DNA of 64,000 bases from Pseudomonas entomophila (GTDB lineage Bacteria; Pseudomonadota; Gammaproteobacteria; Pseudomonadales; Pseudomonadaceae). The stretch covers positions 1-64,000 of the forward strand of contig NZ_JARGCS010000037.1 of the NCBI RefSeq assembly GCF_029193575.1, given 5' to 3'. Numbering within the stretch: position 1 is the first letter of the stretch; every line of letters starts with the position of its first letter. The notes under the pieces were generated by a model. It was not told the DNA's origin. It worked only from the letters and a program-made list of their open reading frames with translations, and did not search any database. This document shows positions 15,903 through 23,930 of this stretch, piece after piece. Both the position numbers and the translations under genes were made by a program.

Positions 15903-16148
15903 ATGCAAAAAATCTTCGCGGACGTGACCGTCAGCGTCTCCGAGCTGAAAAAGAATCCCACCGCCGTGATGTCGGGCGCCGCCGGTATGCCGGTCGCGGT
16001 GCTCAACCACAACCGTGTCATGGGCTATATGGTGCCTGCGGAGCTCTACGAAGCCATGATGGAGCGTCTGGAGGACATCGAGTTGACCGAGCAGGCCAAG
16101 TCGCGTGCCGGGGAGCAAGGGGTACCGGTGAACCTGGATGACTTATAA
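15903..16148 (+). CDS. Type II antitoxin, RelB/Phd-YefM-like
   Basis: 81 residues. The N-terminus MQKIFADVTVSVSELKKNPT is the Phd/YefM-type DNA-binding fold ('vSxseLrknp'), followed by PVAVLNHNRVMGYMVPAELYE, the conserved second half of this fold. The C-terminal about 25 charged residues would wrap the toxin. The gene overlaps the toxin gene by 11 bp, the usual translational coupling. Product: transcriptional autorepressor and neutraliser of the RelE-like toxin. Confidence 0.88.
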   Translation: MQKIFADVTVSVSELKKNPTAVMSGAAGMPVAVLNHNRVMGYMVPAELYEAMMERLEDIELTEQAKSRAGEQGVPVNLDDL

Positions 16149-16419
16149 GCTCGAATTCCTCCCCTCTGCCCTGAAAGAGTGGGAAAAGCTCGGGCACACG
16201 GTGCGTGAGCAGATCAAGAAGAAACTCAAGGAGCGCCTGCTCCTGCCGCGTGTTCAGGCCGACGCGCTGCGTGAGTTGCCTAACCATTACAAGATCAAGC
16301 TCAAGGCCTCTGGCTATCGGTTGGTTTACCGGGTCGAAGACGAGCGCATCGTTGTCGTGGTTGTTTCGGTCGGAAAACGTGAGCGTGGGGCGGTCTACCA
16401 GTCGGCGTTGAAGCGATGA
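16138..16419 (+). CDS. Type II toxin, RelE/ParE family
   Basis: 93 residues, starting MTYKLEFLPSALKEWEKL, the RelE signature, with basic helices VREQIKKKLKERLLLPRV and the central strand LKASGYRLVYRVEDERIVVVVVSVGKRER. The YRLVY...VVVV...GKRE pattern matches RelE/YoeB-like ribosome-dependent mRNA interferases: an Arg in YRLVYRV, then a basic C-terminal segment with Tyr (AVYQSALKR). The toxin would cleave mRNA in the ribosomal A site. Its start lies inside the antitoxin gene. It converges with the BRCT gene just 7 bp away. Confidence 0.9.
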   Translation: MTYKLEFLPSALKEWEKLGHTVREQIKKKLKERLLLPRVQADALRELPNHYKIKLKASGYRLVYRVEDERIVVVVVSVGKRERGAVYQSALKR

Positions 16420-16425
16420 TCCGGG

Positions 16426-17058
16426 TCATCCGAAGACAGCGCTCTGCCAGTGCTTCTCACTGATGATCGCGATGCCTGCGCCTGTCTCCCTGAGCTCCAT
16501 GGCTTTCTTGATCTTGGTGCCGTAGCTGCTGTGCAGCCACTGCTCGTTACCGACACTGCCAACGACCAGGTAGTGAACCTTCTTGCTGACGCTCGCGCCG
16601 ATTGCCCCGCCGCGCTCCATGACCAGCTCTTCACAGTCCTTGCGTGGGCCGTAGGCCATGGTGCCAGTGAAGAGATAGACCCGATCGACCCATACGAGGT
16701 CTGGGGCAGGGTCGTTCAGCGGTAATGTCGTGGGGGAGGTGAATGGCTTGTCGCTTCTACGTGGTGTGCCCGAGAACTGGTTGAGCAAGCCGAGTAGCTC
16801 CTTCGACTCCTCATCGTCGAGCACACCGTCTTTCAACATGTCAGCCAGGCGACGGTACAGCAGGTTGATCACCGGATCTTCCAGGTGGACAAGATGGTGG
16901 TCCATCCAAGTCTTGAGGAATTCGGCTTCCTGTTGATTGACCCGGTTGTCGGCGGTTAGCCCGGCTGCAATGCCCAAGAGGGCATCGACCGAGCGCCGGT
17001 CGATACGGGCCTGGTGGAAGAATCGGCTGTTCTCGAACTCCTGATGCAGATCGACCAT
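16426..17058 (-). CDS. BRCT-domain protein
   Basis: 210 residues. The N-terminal half is helical (VDALLGIAAGLTADNRVNQQEAEFLKTWM, then DGVLDDEESKELLGLL), a tellurite-resistance-like helical arrangement with repeated acidic loops. The C-terminal about 80 residues form a BRCT domain: LFTGTMAYGPRKDCEELVMERGG and VSKKVHYLVVGSVGNEQW follow the fold seen at the end of NAD-dependent DNA ligase. This suggests a role at DNA breaks or protein docking. It sits next to a small gene ending at 17074 on the same strand; together they look like a small accessory cassette. Confidence 0.8.
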   Translation of the reverse strand: MVDLHQEFENSRFFHQARIDRRSVDALLGIAAGLTADNRVNQQEAEFLKTWMDHHLVHLEDPVINLLYRRLADMLKDGVLDDEESKELLGLLNQFSGTPRRSDKPFTSPTTLPLNDPAPDLVWVDRVYLFTGTMAYGPRKDCEELVMERGGAIGASVSKKVHYLVVGSVGNEQWLHSSYGTKIKKAMELRETGAGIAIISEKHWQSAVFG

Positions 17059-17073
17059 GCCTTGCGCCTTGCT

Positions 17074-17472
17074 TTACTCGGCCTGGTTGGTTGCGTTGGC
17101 GTATTTTTCCCGGTCTGGCGTGAACGTGGTCAACATACCGGTCTGACTGCAGTTCAGAGTGATCTCGGTGCCTGGATCAATCTCCAGGTTATCGCCGCGC
17201 AGACCCTGCCACTGGGCGAGGTACTTGAATGAGCCAAATTTCAGGGTTTTCCTGAGTGCGCGTTCATGTCCACCCTTCCAACCCAGCACAGGCAGTTGAC
17301 CTTCCCGGCAACGTTGTGCGAGGTCGGGGTTGGCCTCGGCGCGTTGACGCCCGATTTCCCAGCAACGGATCAGCCCATGGTCTGGCCCTTGCCAGGTCTC
17401 GTGCCAGCTGAGACCCGAGCGGATGGGGGAGCCCATTTCCCGTTGAATATGTGTGGCTTTCAGCTGATCCAT
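17074..17472 (-). CDS. Unrecognised small protein (132 aa), upstream partner of the BRCT gene
   Basis: A soluble protein with no signal peptide. The central part (CREGQLPVLGWKGGHERALRKTLKFGSFKYL) is basic, and the C-terminus is beta-rich. The gene ends 15 bp before the BRCT start on the same strand, so the two are likely translated from one message. No family recognised. Codon use is less biased than in the core genes around it, consistent with an acquired pair. Confidence 0.5.
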   Translation of the reverse strand: MDQLKATHIQREMGSPIRSGLSWHETWQGPDHGLIRCWEIGRQRAEANPDLAQRCREGQLPVLGWKGGHERALRKTLKFGSFKYLAQWQGLRGDNLEIDPGTEITLNCSQTGMLTTFTPDREKYANATNQAE

Positions 17473-17541
17473 TGTGGGAGGCCCGTGTATCGGAGATTGG
17501 ATCCGATGCTACTAATCAGCCATCAGGGTGTCCAGCGCGGG

Positions 17542-17883
17542 CTACGACACCACCCGCGCCCCCACTTCCCGCCCTCGCCGCCCTTCACCGCCCGCAACGC
17601 CTGCGGCAACGCGGTGATAGGCCACGCGGGTGCCCAGCGGCAAGTCGACACCCGCGCCGACCGCCGACACCACGCCCATGCCGTCGACACCGGGCACGGT
17701 GCCTTGCTGCCAGGCGGGGTGGCCCCGTTCGCAGATCTTCCAGTCCACCGGGTTGAGGGCGATGGCGCGGTTGGCCACCAGCACTTCGCCGGGGCCGGGG
17801 GTGGGCAGGGGTTTGCGGGTCAGGTGCAGGCCGTCGAGGCCGGCGCCTGGGGTCCAGCCCCAGGCCTGGTAGTCGTTCGACAT
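17542..17883 (-). pseudogene. Zinc-type alcohol dehydrogenase, collapsed by internal deletion
   Basis: The first about 92 residues (MSNDYQAWGWTPGAGLDGLH, VANRAIALNPVDWKICERGH, VPGVDGMGVVSAVGAGVDLPLGTRVAYH) are a normal GroES-like alcohol dehydrogenase N-terminus. Immediately after, another frame reads ALPQALRAVKGGEGGKWG, resembling the C-terminal end of such enzymes. About 200 residues containing the NAD(P)-binding domain appear to be missing, with a frameshift at the junction near 17607. The open frame still yields 113 residues but cannot be a functional enzyme. Confidence 0.75.
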
Positions 17884-17988
17884 GGGCGGTTCCTTGAATG
17901 GAAAGCGTCTGAACGGCAGGGTAGGGCGTTGCGGCGAGTGGGAACAGGTGTTGGCGGGCAAAGGTGTGATGAGTTCGGGGCAACAATG

Positions 17989-18066
17989 CGGCCCTATCGC
18001 GGGGCCCGCTCCTACAAGGGCAGCGCAGTCCCCTGTAGGAGCGGGCTTGCCCCGCGATAGGGCCGG
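17989..18066. repeat. REP pair (inverted)
   Basis: CGGCCCTATCGCGGGGCCCGCTCCTACA faces TGTAGGAGCGGGCTTGCCCCGCGATAGGGCCGG over about 20 bp. It is located just downstream of the SRPBCC gene. Confidence 0.85.
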
Positions 18067-18071
18067 AATGA

Positions 18072-18479
18072 TCAACCCAAGGTCTTGGCCAGGGCCTGCA
18101 GGCCACCTTCGTAGATGCCCTTGAACAGCGCCTCGACCTCGGCCTCACCCACCCCGTTCGGGCTGAACTCGCCAAACCACTCCACCAGGCTGCCCTGGCC
18201 ATCGGCGCTGACGCGCAGGGTGGCGAGGTAGCTGGCGATCGGGAACGGGCTCTGCAAGATCGAATAGCTGTAGCTGCGCGCCGCCTCGTCGAAGGCGATC
18301 AGCCGCTCGACGATGTTGTTGCCGTCCGGGTCTTTCAGCGAGCGCACGCGGCCGCCTTCGCTGGTGAGGCTCTCGGTAATGAACGGCAACCAGTCGGGCA
18401 GGCTCTGGAAGCCGCCGACCAGGGCCCAGATGTGGTCCGGTGCGTGGGCGGTCTTCAGGGATGCATAGGCGTTGGCCAT
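18072..18479 (-). CDS. SRPBCC-family (polyketide cyclase/START-like) protein
   Basis: 135 residues starting MANAYASLKTAHAPDHIWAL; the pattern 'ap...vWalvggF..lpdWlP.i...' and later RLIAFDEAARSYSYSIL and GSLVEWFGEFSPNG are characteristic of the SRPBCC helix-grip ligand-binding fold. The family binds hydrophobic ligands in a central cavity. No enzyme activity can be assigned. It is a single gene flanked by REP elements; the start at 18479 is preferred over the longer frame from 18611. Confidence 0.85.
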   Translation of the reverse strand: MANAYASLKTAHAPDHIWALVGGFQSLPDWLPFITESLTSEGGRVRSLKDPDGNNIVERLIAFDEAARSYSYSILQSPFPIASYLATLRVSADGQGSLVEWFGEFSPNGVGEAEVEALFKGIYEGGLQALAKTLG

Positions 18480-18605
18480 GGTGGGTCTCTTCTGGAAAAG
18501 GTTCGTGTGCTGGGGGGCGCATCGGTGGGGCCTGCCTAGGATGCACCGAGCTCGCCGATGACTCCACCTTTCACTGCTCTGGAGTCGTCTCATGAGCCTC
18601 AAGCA

Positions 18606-18694
18606 CGCCATCGTGGGGCCAGCCCGCTACAGGCACACCACCGTTCTCACCGCAAGCGCGATACCTGGAGCGGGCTTGCCCCGCGATGGCGCCT
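18606..18694. repeat. REP pair (inverted)
   Basis: GCCATCGTGGGGCCAGCCCGCTACAGG faces ACCTGGAGCGGGCTTGCCCCGCGATGGCG. It lies after the stop of the ABC exporter operon and may stabilise its transcript end. Confidence 0.8.
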
Positions 18695-18705
18695 GGTCAG
18701 CCCAC

Positions 18706-20556
18706 TCAAATCGCCGGCTCGAGCACTTCCTCGCCGGCACTGCGCAAGTACGCCTCATGCAGCGCCGCATACGCCCCGCCGCGCGCCAGCAACTCCCCGT
18801 GCCGCCCGTGTTCCACCACCCGCCCATGGCGCACCACGGCGATCCGCTCGGCATCGCGAATGGTCGCCAGCCGATGGGCGATGATGATCGCCGTGCGCCC
18901 CTCGCACAGCCGCCGCAACGCCCGCTGAATGCGCCGCTCGGTGTGCACGTCCACCGCCGAGGTGGCTTCGTCCAGCACCAGCACCGCCGGGTCCGCCAGG
19001 TAGGCGCGCACCAGGCACACCAATTGGCGCTGGCCATGGCTCAAGCGGCCACCCAACGGCCCGACCTCGGTGTGGTACTGCGCCGGCAACCGTTCCAGCA
19101 CCTCGTCGGCCCCCAACTCGCGCGCCGCGGCGATCAAGCGTGCATCGTCGGCGCCGGGCGCGGCCAGGCGCAGGTTGTCGAGGATGCTGCCGCTGAACAG
19201 CACGTTGTCCTGCAACACCACGCCGACGTTGCGCCGCAACTGCGCCTGGCTCAGTGCGCGCAGGTCGATGCCATCGAGCTTCACCGCGCCCCCTTGCACG
19301 TCGTAGAAGCGCGTCAGCAACTGCACCAGGGTGCTCTTGCCATGCCCCGAGGGGCCGACGATGGCCAGCACCTCGCCGGCGCGTATGTGCAGGTCCAACC
19401 CATCGATCACCGGGCGCGCGCTGGCCCCGTGGTAGGCGAAGTCGACCTGCTCGAAGTCCACCTGGCCCCGGGCCCGGCCCAGTGCGTGCGGTTGCGGCGG
19501 GTCGAGCACCTGGGGGCGGGTGTCGAGCAGCAGGAAAATGCGCTGCGCCGAGGCGGAGCCGGTGGCGTAGCGCTCGAACAGGTCCGACAGCTCCTGCAAC
19601 GGCCCGAGGAACAGGAACACGTAGAACAGGCTCTCGGCCACCTGGCCGACGCTCACCGTGCCCGCCGCCAGGCCGTGGGCGCCGACCATCAGCAACAGCG
19701 CCATGCCCGCCGTGCTGAGCAGCGCGGTGAACGGCGCGAACCAACCGGCGCGCAGGCTGCCGTGGATCAGCGCCTGGTTGAAGTCGTCCAGCAGGCCCCG
19801 GTAGCGCCGCGTATTGCGCGCCTGCTGGCCGCATTGCTGGATCAACCGCACGCCGCTGACGCTCTCCACCAAATGCGCGGTGAAGCGGCTGCGCTGCTCG
19901 GCGACCTTGGCCCAGTTGCGCTGCGAGATGCGCTTGAAGCGCCAGGTGGCCAGCACCAGCAGCGGCACGGTGGCGGCCAGGCTGTAGAAGAAGCTCGGCT
20001 CGATGCGCCACAGCATCACCGCCGCCAGGACGCAACGCAGCAAGGCGCCGAGCAGCTCCGGCGGGCCTTGCACCAGCAGCGGTTCGAGGGCGTCGACGTC
20101 GCGGTCGGCGCGGGACATGATGCGCCCGGCGCGGGTCTGGTCGAAGTAGCTCACCGACAGCGCCTGCACATGCGCGAACACCCGCACGCGCAGGGCGTTG
20201 AGCACACCGATCGCCGCGCGCCCGGCCACCCACTGCGACACCCCGGCCAGCAGGAAGCGCGCCAGCCAACTGGCCGCCAGGGCCAGGCCCAGCCACAGCA
20301 CCAGGCGTTCGTCCAGCAGCCAGTGGTCAGCGGCCGGCAGCAGGCCACGGTCGAGCAGTTCGCGGACGAACCAGGGCCGCAGGAACACGGTGAACACCAG
20401 CAGCAGCTCGATGCCGATCACCGTGAGGATCGCGCCGCGCACCGGGCGCAGCAGCGGCAGCAGGCGGTGCAGCATGCCGCGGTCGAGGGCCTGGCGGGCC
20501 AGGGTCTGTTCGATTTCCAGGTCGCTCGGCGTCTTGCCGTGGCGCGTGTCAGTCAT
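18706..20556 (-). CDS. ABC exporter half-transporter with intact Walker B/H-loop (heterodimer subunit)
   Basis: 616 residues: six membrane segments in the first about 320 residues, then an ATPase domain with Walker A GPSGHGKST, signature LSHGQRQ (Gly to His at the second position), Walker B AVLVLDEATSAVD with catalytic Glu and H-loop IIAHRL. The gene overlaps its upstream partner by 8 bp. In heterodimeric exporters such as BmrCD, the altered signature contributes to the degenerate ATP site formed with the partner's Walker motifs, exactly what the partner shows. The start at 20556 (MTDTRHG) gives this overlap. Cargo is unknown; lipid or multidrug export is typical. Confidence 0.9.
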   Translation of the reverse strand: MTDTRHGKTPSDLEIEQTLARQALDRGMLHRLLPLLRPVRGAILTVIGIELLLVFTVFLRPWFVRELLDRGLLPAADHWLLDERLVLWLGLALAASWLARFLLAGVSQWVAGRAAIGVLNALRVRVFAHVQALSVSYFDQTRAGRIMSRADRDVDALEPLLVQGPPELLGALLRCVLAAVMLWRIEPSFFYSLAATVPLLVLATWRFKRISQRNWAKVAEQRSRFTAHLVESVSGVRLIQQCGQQARNTRRYRGLLDDFNQALIHGSLRAGWFAPFTALLSTAGMALLLMVGAHGLAAGTVSVGQVAESLFYVFLFLGPLQELSDLFERYATGSASAQRIFLLLDTRPQVLDPPQPHALGRARGQVDFEQVDFAYHGASARPVIDGLDLHIRAGEVLAIVGPSGHGKSTLVQLLTRFYDVQGGAVKLDGIDLRALSQAQLRRNVGVVLQDNVLFSGSILDNLRLAAPGADDARLIAAARELGADEVLERLPAQYHTEVGPLGGRLSHGQRQLVCLVRAYLADPAVLVLDEATSAVDVHTERRIQRALRRLCEGRTAIIIAHRLATIRDAERIAVVRHGRVVEHGRHGELLARGGAYAALHEAYLRSAGEEVLEPAI

Positions 20557-22324
20557 GCTCGATCCCCAGCAGGTCGCGGTAGTGGGTGTTGGTGGCGGCA
20601 AGCTCGGCGTGGCGGCCGCTGGCGACGATGCGCCCGTGCGCGAGCATCAGCACGCGGTCGGCCAGCAGCAGGGTCGACAGGCGGCTGGTGATCAGCAGCA
20701 GGGTCGGCGCGTGGCCCTGCTGGCCGCGCAGGTGGCGAATGTTCGCCAGCACCCGGCGCTCGGCGTGGGCGTCCAGGGCGCTGGTGGCGTCGTCCAGGCA
20801 GAGGATGTCGGGCGCGCCGAGCAGCGCGCGGGCCAGGCACAGGCGCTGGCGCTGGCCGCCGGAGAGGGTCACGCCACGGTCGCCCAGGGGCGTGTCCAGG
20901 CCCTGCGGCAGGCGCTCGAGCACCTCGTCGGCGGCGGCCAGGCGCAGGCTCTCCTGCAGCGCCGCGTCGCTGGCGCTCGGCGCGGCCAGGCGCAGGTTGG
21001 CGGCCAGGCTGTCGGAGAACAGGAAGCTCTCCTGAGGCAGCACCTGCACGCGGCGGCGCAGGGCGGCCAGGTCCAGCCCGCGCACGTCGTGCCAGCCGCC
21101 AGGCTCGCTGCCGACCTGCACGCTGCCGCGGTGCGCCTCGGCCAGCCGTGGCAGCAGGCTGGCCAGCAGGCTCTTGCCGGTGCCGGTGGCGCCGACCAGC
21201 GCCACCACCTCGCCGGGCTGCACGGTCAGCGAACAGCCGTCGAGAATCCGCCGCCCGCCTGGCGCCGCGCTGACCGTCACCTGCTCAAGCTTCAGGCCCA
21301 GCGGGCCGGCGGGCAGGGCGCCGGCGCCCGTGGCGATGGCCGGGGTTTCGTCGAGCAATTGCCAGATGCGCTCGGCGCTGGCGCGGGCGTCGGCGAAGGT
21401 CTGCATCACCCGGCCGATGCCCTCGATGCGAAACACCAGGGTGGTGGCCAGCAGCAGCGAGGTCACCAGCTCGCCGATGCCCAGGCGCCCGGCGGCCACC
21501 TGGTGGGCGCCGTACACCAGCACCCACACGTGCCCCAGCGCCACCACCGCCTGCGGCAGCGGAATGCGCGAGGCGGCGTAGGCCAGGGCGCTGCGGGCGT
21601 GGCCGGAGAACACCGCCACCTGCGCGGCGAAGCGTTCGATGCGCAGCGTTTCCAGGCCGAACGCCTTGATCACCCGCACACCGCCTATGCCCTCGGCGAG
21701 GTCCTGGCTGACTTGGTCGTAGGCGCTGCCCACGGCGCGGTCCAAGGCCACCAGGCGCTCGGTCTGCACCACGAACAGCCCCAGCGCTGCGAGGGTCAGC
21801 AGCAGCGGCACCAGGCCCAGCAGCGGGTCGTACCAGCCCAGCAGGCCGACCGTCGCCAGCACCACCAGCGGCGTCTCGACGATCTGCCGCCAGAAGGTGA
21901 TCAGCGCATCGCGCACCTTATCGGCATCACGCGTGGTGCGGGTGACCAGCTCACCCATGCCGTGCTGCCAGTGGTACCCAAGGTGCAGGGCCTGCACCTG
22001 TTCGAGGATGCGTTCGCGCAGGCGTGTGAGCAGGGCCTGGCTGAGCACCAGCGACAGCACCGCGGCGGCGTATTGCAACAGGCCCCGGCCCAGGGCCACG
22101 GCCAGCAGCAGCCACAGCCAGTACCAGGCCAGGCGCGTGTCGAGGCTGCCGTCGGGCAGGCGCAGCACGGCGTGGCCGGCGCTGACGTCGTTGACCGCGT
22201 GGCCGATCAGCCACTGCTGCCAGACCAGGCCCAGGTTGCCGGCGAGGTACAGCGCCGCGACCAGGGTGAAACGCCAAGGCATCTCGCGGTAGATGGCCAG
22301 GGCGCGCAGGAGAGGGTGGGGCAT
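20549..22324 (-). CDS. ABC exporter half-transporter with degenerate ATP site (heterodimer subunit)
   Basis: 591 residues with six predicted membrane segments and a C-terminal ATPase domain. Walker A is VGATGTGKS and the signature is canonical (LSGGQRQR). Walker B reads DILCLDDATSALD, with Asp in place of the catalytic Glu, and the H-loop position reads ITSRLST, with Ser replacing His. These changes remove hydrolysis at the site this subunit's Walker motifs form with the partner's LSHGQ. It is the first gene of a two-gene operon. A REP hairpin separates it from sfnB, which lies upstream in the same direction. Confidence 0.9.
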   Translation of the reverse strand: MPHPLLRALAIYREMPWRFTLVAALYLAGNLGLVWQQWLIGHAVNDVSAGHAVLRLPDGSLDTRLAWYWLWLLLAVALGRGLLQYAAAVLSLVLSQALLTRLRERILEQVQALHLGYHWQHGMGELVTRTTRDADKVRDALITFWRQIVETPLVVLATVGLLGWYDPLLGLVPLLLTLAALGLFVVQTERLVALDRAVGSAYDQVSQDLAEGIGGVRVIKAFGLETLRIERFAAQVAVFSGHARSALAYAASRIPLPQAVVALGHVWVLVYGAHQVAAGRLGIGELVTSLLLATTLVFRIEGIGRVMQTFADARASAERIWQLLDETPAIATGAGALPAGPLGLKLEQVTVSAAPGGRRILDGCSLTVQPGEVVALVGATGTGKSLLASLLPRLAEAHRGSVQVGSEPGGWHDVRGLDLAALRRRVQVLPQESFLFSDSLAANLRLAAPSASDAALQESLRLAAADEVLERLPQGLDTPLGDRGVTLSGGQRQRLCLARALLGAPDILCLDDATSALDAHAERRVLANIRHLRGQQGHAPTLLLITSRLSTLLLADRVLMLAHGRIVASGRHAELAATNTHYRDLLGIEHD

Positions 22325-22349
22325 GGAGGCATTCCAGAAAGGGCGCGAT

Positions 22350-22385
22350 CCCCTGTAGGAGCGGGCAAGCCTGCTTCTACAGGGG
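22350..22385. repeat. REP-type perfect hairpin
   Basis: CCCCTGTAGGAGCGGGC faces GCCTGCTTCTACAGGGG with almost no loop. It lies between the sfnB stop (22397) and the start of the exporter operon (22324), and could terminate or insulate the sfnB message. Confidence 0.75.
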
Positions 22386-22396
22386 TGTTTCAGGGT

Positions 22397-23620
22397 TCAG
22401 CGGCGCGTGGCGCCCTGGGCTTCCTTGGCGTTGAGGATCGCCGTGTACTCGCCTGGGTCCACGCCGTTGAGGTAGTAGTTGCCGACGTTGTGCAAGCGCC
22501 AGCGGATCGGGTCGTGGGTGGTGTGCACCCGCGCGTTGCGCCAGAAGCGGTCGAGGTTCCACTTGCTCAGGCTGGCACTGGCGCCGAGCAGCGAGAACAA
22601 ATCGCTGGCGATCTTCAGCGAGGCGGCATCGGAATGCGCGCGGGCGGTGGCCACCGAGAGGATGAGTTCATCCTGCAGGGCCTTGTCCTCCGGGTCGCGC
22701 TCGTGTTCGTCGAACACCCGCGCGGCGTCGCGCAGCACCGACTCGGCGCCGCGCAGGGCCACGGCATATTCGCCGACCTGGCGGATCACATGGGGCTCCT
22801 CGCTGGCCCGCTCGACGCCGCTCTCCACCCAGGCCCGCGCATGCTCGCGCAGGTACTGCACCGCCGCGTCCAGGGCGCCGGCGGCGATGCCGGTGTCGAT
22901 GGCGGCGTGGAGAATCTGCGGGAAGGTCAGGCCGGTGCGTTTCATCGGCCCGCTGCGCCGGGCCAGGTAGCGCTCGTCGAGCACGATGTCGTCGAACTGC
23001 ACCGTGCCGCTCACCGAGTTCTGCTGGCCGAAGGCGTCCCAGTCATCGACCAGGGTCAGGCCCGGTGTGTCGCGGTGCAGCAGCACGCCGACCCCGCCGT
23101 CTTCGCTGGCCGCGGTCAGCGAGATCCACTCGGCCAGGTAGGAGCCGGTGGAGTAGAACTTGCTGCCATTGAGCACCTGCTTGCCATCGTCGCGGCGCTC
23201 GACACGGGTCTTGAGGGCGAACTTGTTCTTGCCGCCGACCTCGGCCAGGGCGTTGCCCAGGCGTTTGCCGGCGAGCACGTCGGCGAGCACGCGGTCGCGC
23301 ACCTCGTCCGGGTAGCCGGTGAGCACGCCACGCAGCATCACCTGGTGGATCTGCAACAGCTGGCCGACGCCGCCGTCGGCGGTGGAGATCAGGCGCACGG
23401 TCTCGACGAGGGTCTGCACCGAGGCGCCGAGGCCGCCGAACTGGGCGGGCACGGCGATGGCGGTGAGGCCGCTGCTGGACAGCAGCTCGGCCTGGCGACG
23501 GGGGAGTTGGCCGTTGTTGGCCGGGTCTGCGGCGAGGGCGGCGATGGCCTCGGCGACCTGGCGCGCGGTGGCGATGGCTTCGGCTTCGCTGGTGAGGCGG
23601 CGGGGGGGGGACGTTGTCAT
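22397..23620 (-). CDS. sfnB: SfnB-type sulfur-acquisition flavin oxidoreductase (acyl-CoA dehydrogenase/DszC fold)
   Basis: 407 residues of the acyl-CoA dehydrogenase superfamily. Landmarks are LTAIAVPAQFGGLGASVQTL, LGNALAEVGGKNKF, LNGSKFYSTGSYLAEW, GQQNSVSGTVQFDDI and the C-terminal SDLFSLLGASASLSKWNLDRFWRNAR. No acyl-CoA base is evident; this branch includes DszC and SfnB, which use reduced FMN and oxygen to attack organosulfur compounds. SfnB is linked in Pseudomonas to dimethylsulfone use. A -24/-12 promoter lies 60-75 bp upstream, behind TGCTG-N6-CAGCA sites shared with the divergent DszB-like operon. The start at 23620 begins MTTSPPRRLTSEAEA. Confidence 0.88.
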   Translation of the reverse strand: MTTSPPRRLTSEAEAIATARQVAEAIAALAADPANNGQLPRRQAELLSSSGLTAIAVPAQFGGLGASVQTLVETVRLISTADGGVGQLLQIHQVMLRGVLTGYPDEVRDRVLADVLAGKRLGNALAEVGGKNKFALKTRVERRDDGKQVLNGSKFYSTGSYLAEWISLTAASEDGGVGVLLHRDTPGLTLVDDWDAFGQQNSVSGTVQFDDIVLDERYLARRSGPMKRTGLTFPQILHAAIDTGIAAGALDAAVQYLREHARAWVESGVERASEEPHVIRQVGEYAVALRGAESVLRDAARVFDEHERDPEDKALQDELILSVATARAHSDAASLKIASDLFSLLGASASLSKWNLDRFWRNARVHTTHDPIRWRLHNVGNYYLNGVDPGEYTAILNAKEAQGATRR

Positions 23621-23681
23621 GGGGTTTCCTCGATGGGGGTCTGGGGGCTGCGCAGCGGCCCCACGCTCTGCCAGGCATAGA

Positions 23682-23696
23682 GCAACTTCTTTGCCA
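23682..23696 (-). promoter_or_regulatory. Sigma-54 -24/-12 promoter of sfnB
   Basis: On the minus strand the sequence is TGGCAA-AGAAG-TTGC: the GG and GC cores have the fixed sigma-54 spacing, with one mismatch to TGGCAC-N5-TTGC. The predicted start site is near 23670, 50 bp before the sfnB ATG. Confidence 0.65.
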
Positions 23697-23749
23697 CACC
23701 GATGAAGCCCTTGCGGCATAAGGCTTACGGCCCACTTCACAACGTCGAT

Positions 23750-23797
23750 TGCTGCCCCAGCAACACCCCCATCCTGGCGACTGCTGATCTGGCAGCA
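23750..23797. promoter_or_regulatory. Two enhancer-like palindromes between divergent sigma-54 promoters
   Basis: TGCTG-CCCCAG-CAACA (23750-23765, one mismatch) and TGCTG-ATCTGG-CAGCA (23782-23797, perfect) are 32 bp apart. They are 55-130 bp from both the sfnB promoter and the promoter at 23881, a normal upstream distance for a bacterial enhancer-binding protein. The same motif recurs at the three other sulfur-island promoters. SfnR is the proposed binder. Confidence 0.6.
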
Positions 23798-23880
23798 CCC
23801 GCCCCGCAATCCTGCACCCAGGCCAGCACCCAATCCTCCGCGAAAACCCCGCATCCCCCGTAATTCAAGCCTTTCAGCCG

Positions 23881-23897
23881 TTGGCACGGGCGCTGCA
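23881..23897 (+). promoter_or_regulatory. Sigma-54 -24/-12 promoter of the DszB-like/aldolase/LLM operon
   Basis: TTGGCACGGGCGCTGCA has a perfect -24 TTGGCAC and a -12 CTGC (one mismatch to TTGC) at the correct spacing. The predicted start near 23907 leaves a 24-base leader with AAGGAG before the ATG at 23931. Confidence 0.75.
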
Positions 23898-23930
23898 ATA
23901 CCCTCGCCACGACCCTCAAGGAGCGACCCC

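Noticed and set aside
20198..23680. A 1160-residue plus-strand open frame
   Set aside because: It is antisense to the two ABC exporter genes and sfnB, all with clear domain motifs. Its translation is low-complexity (Ala, Gly, Val, Gln, His rich), typical of the mirror frame in high-GC DNA.
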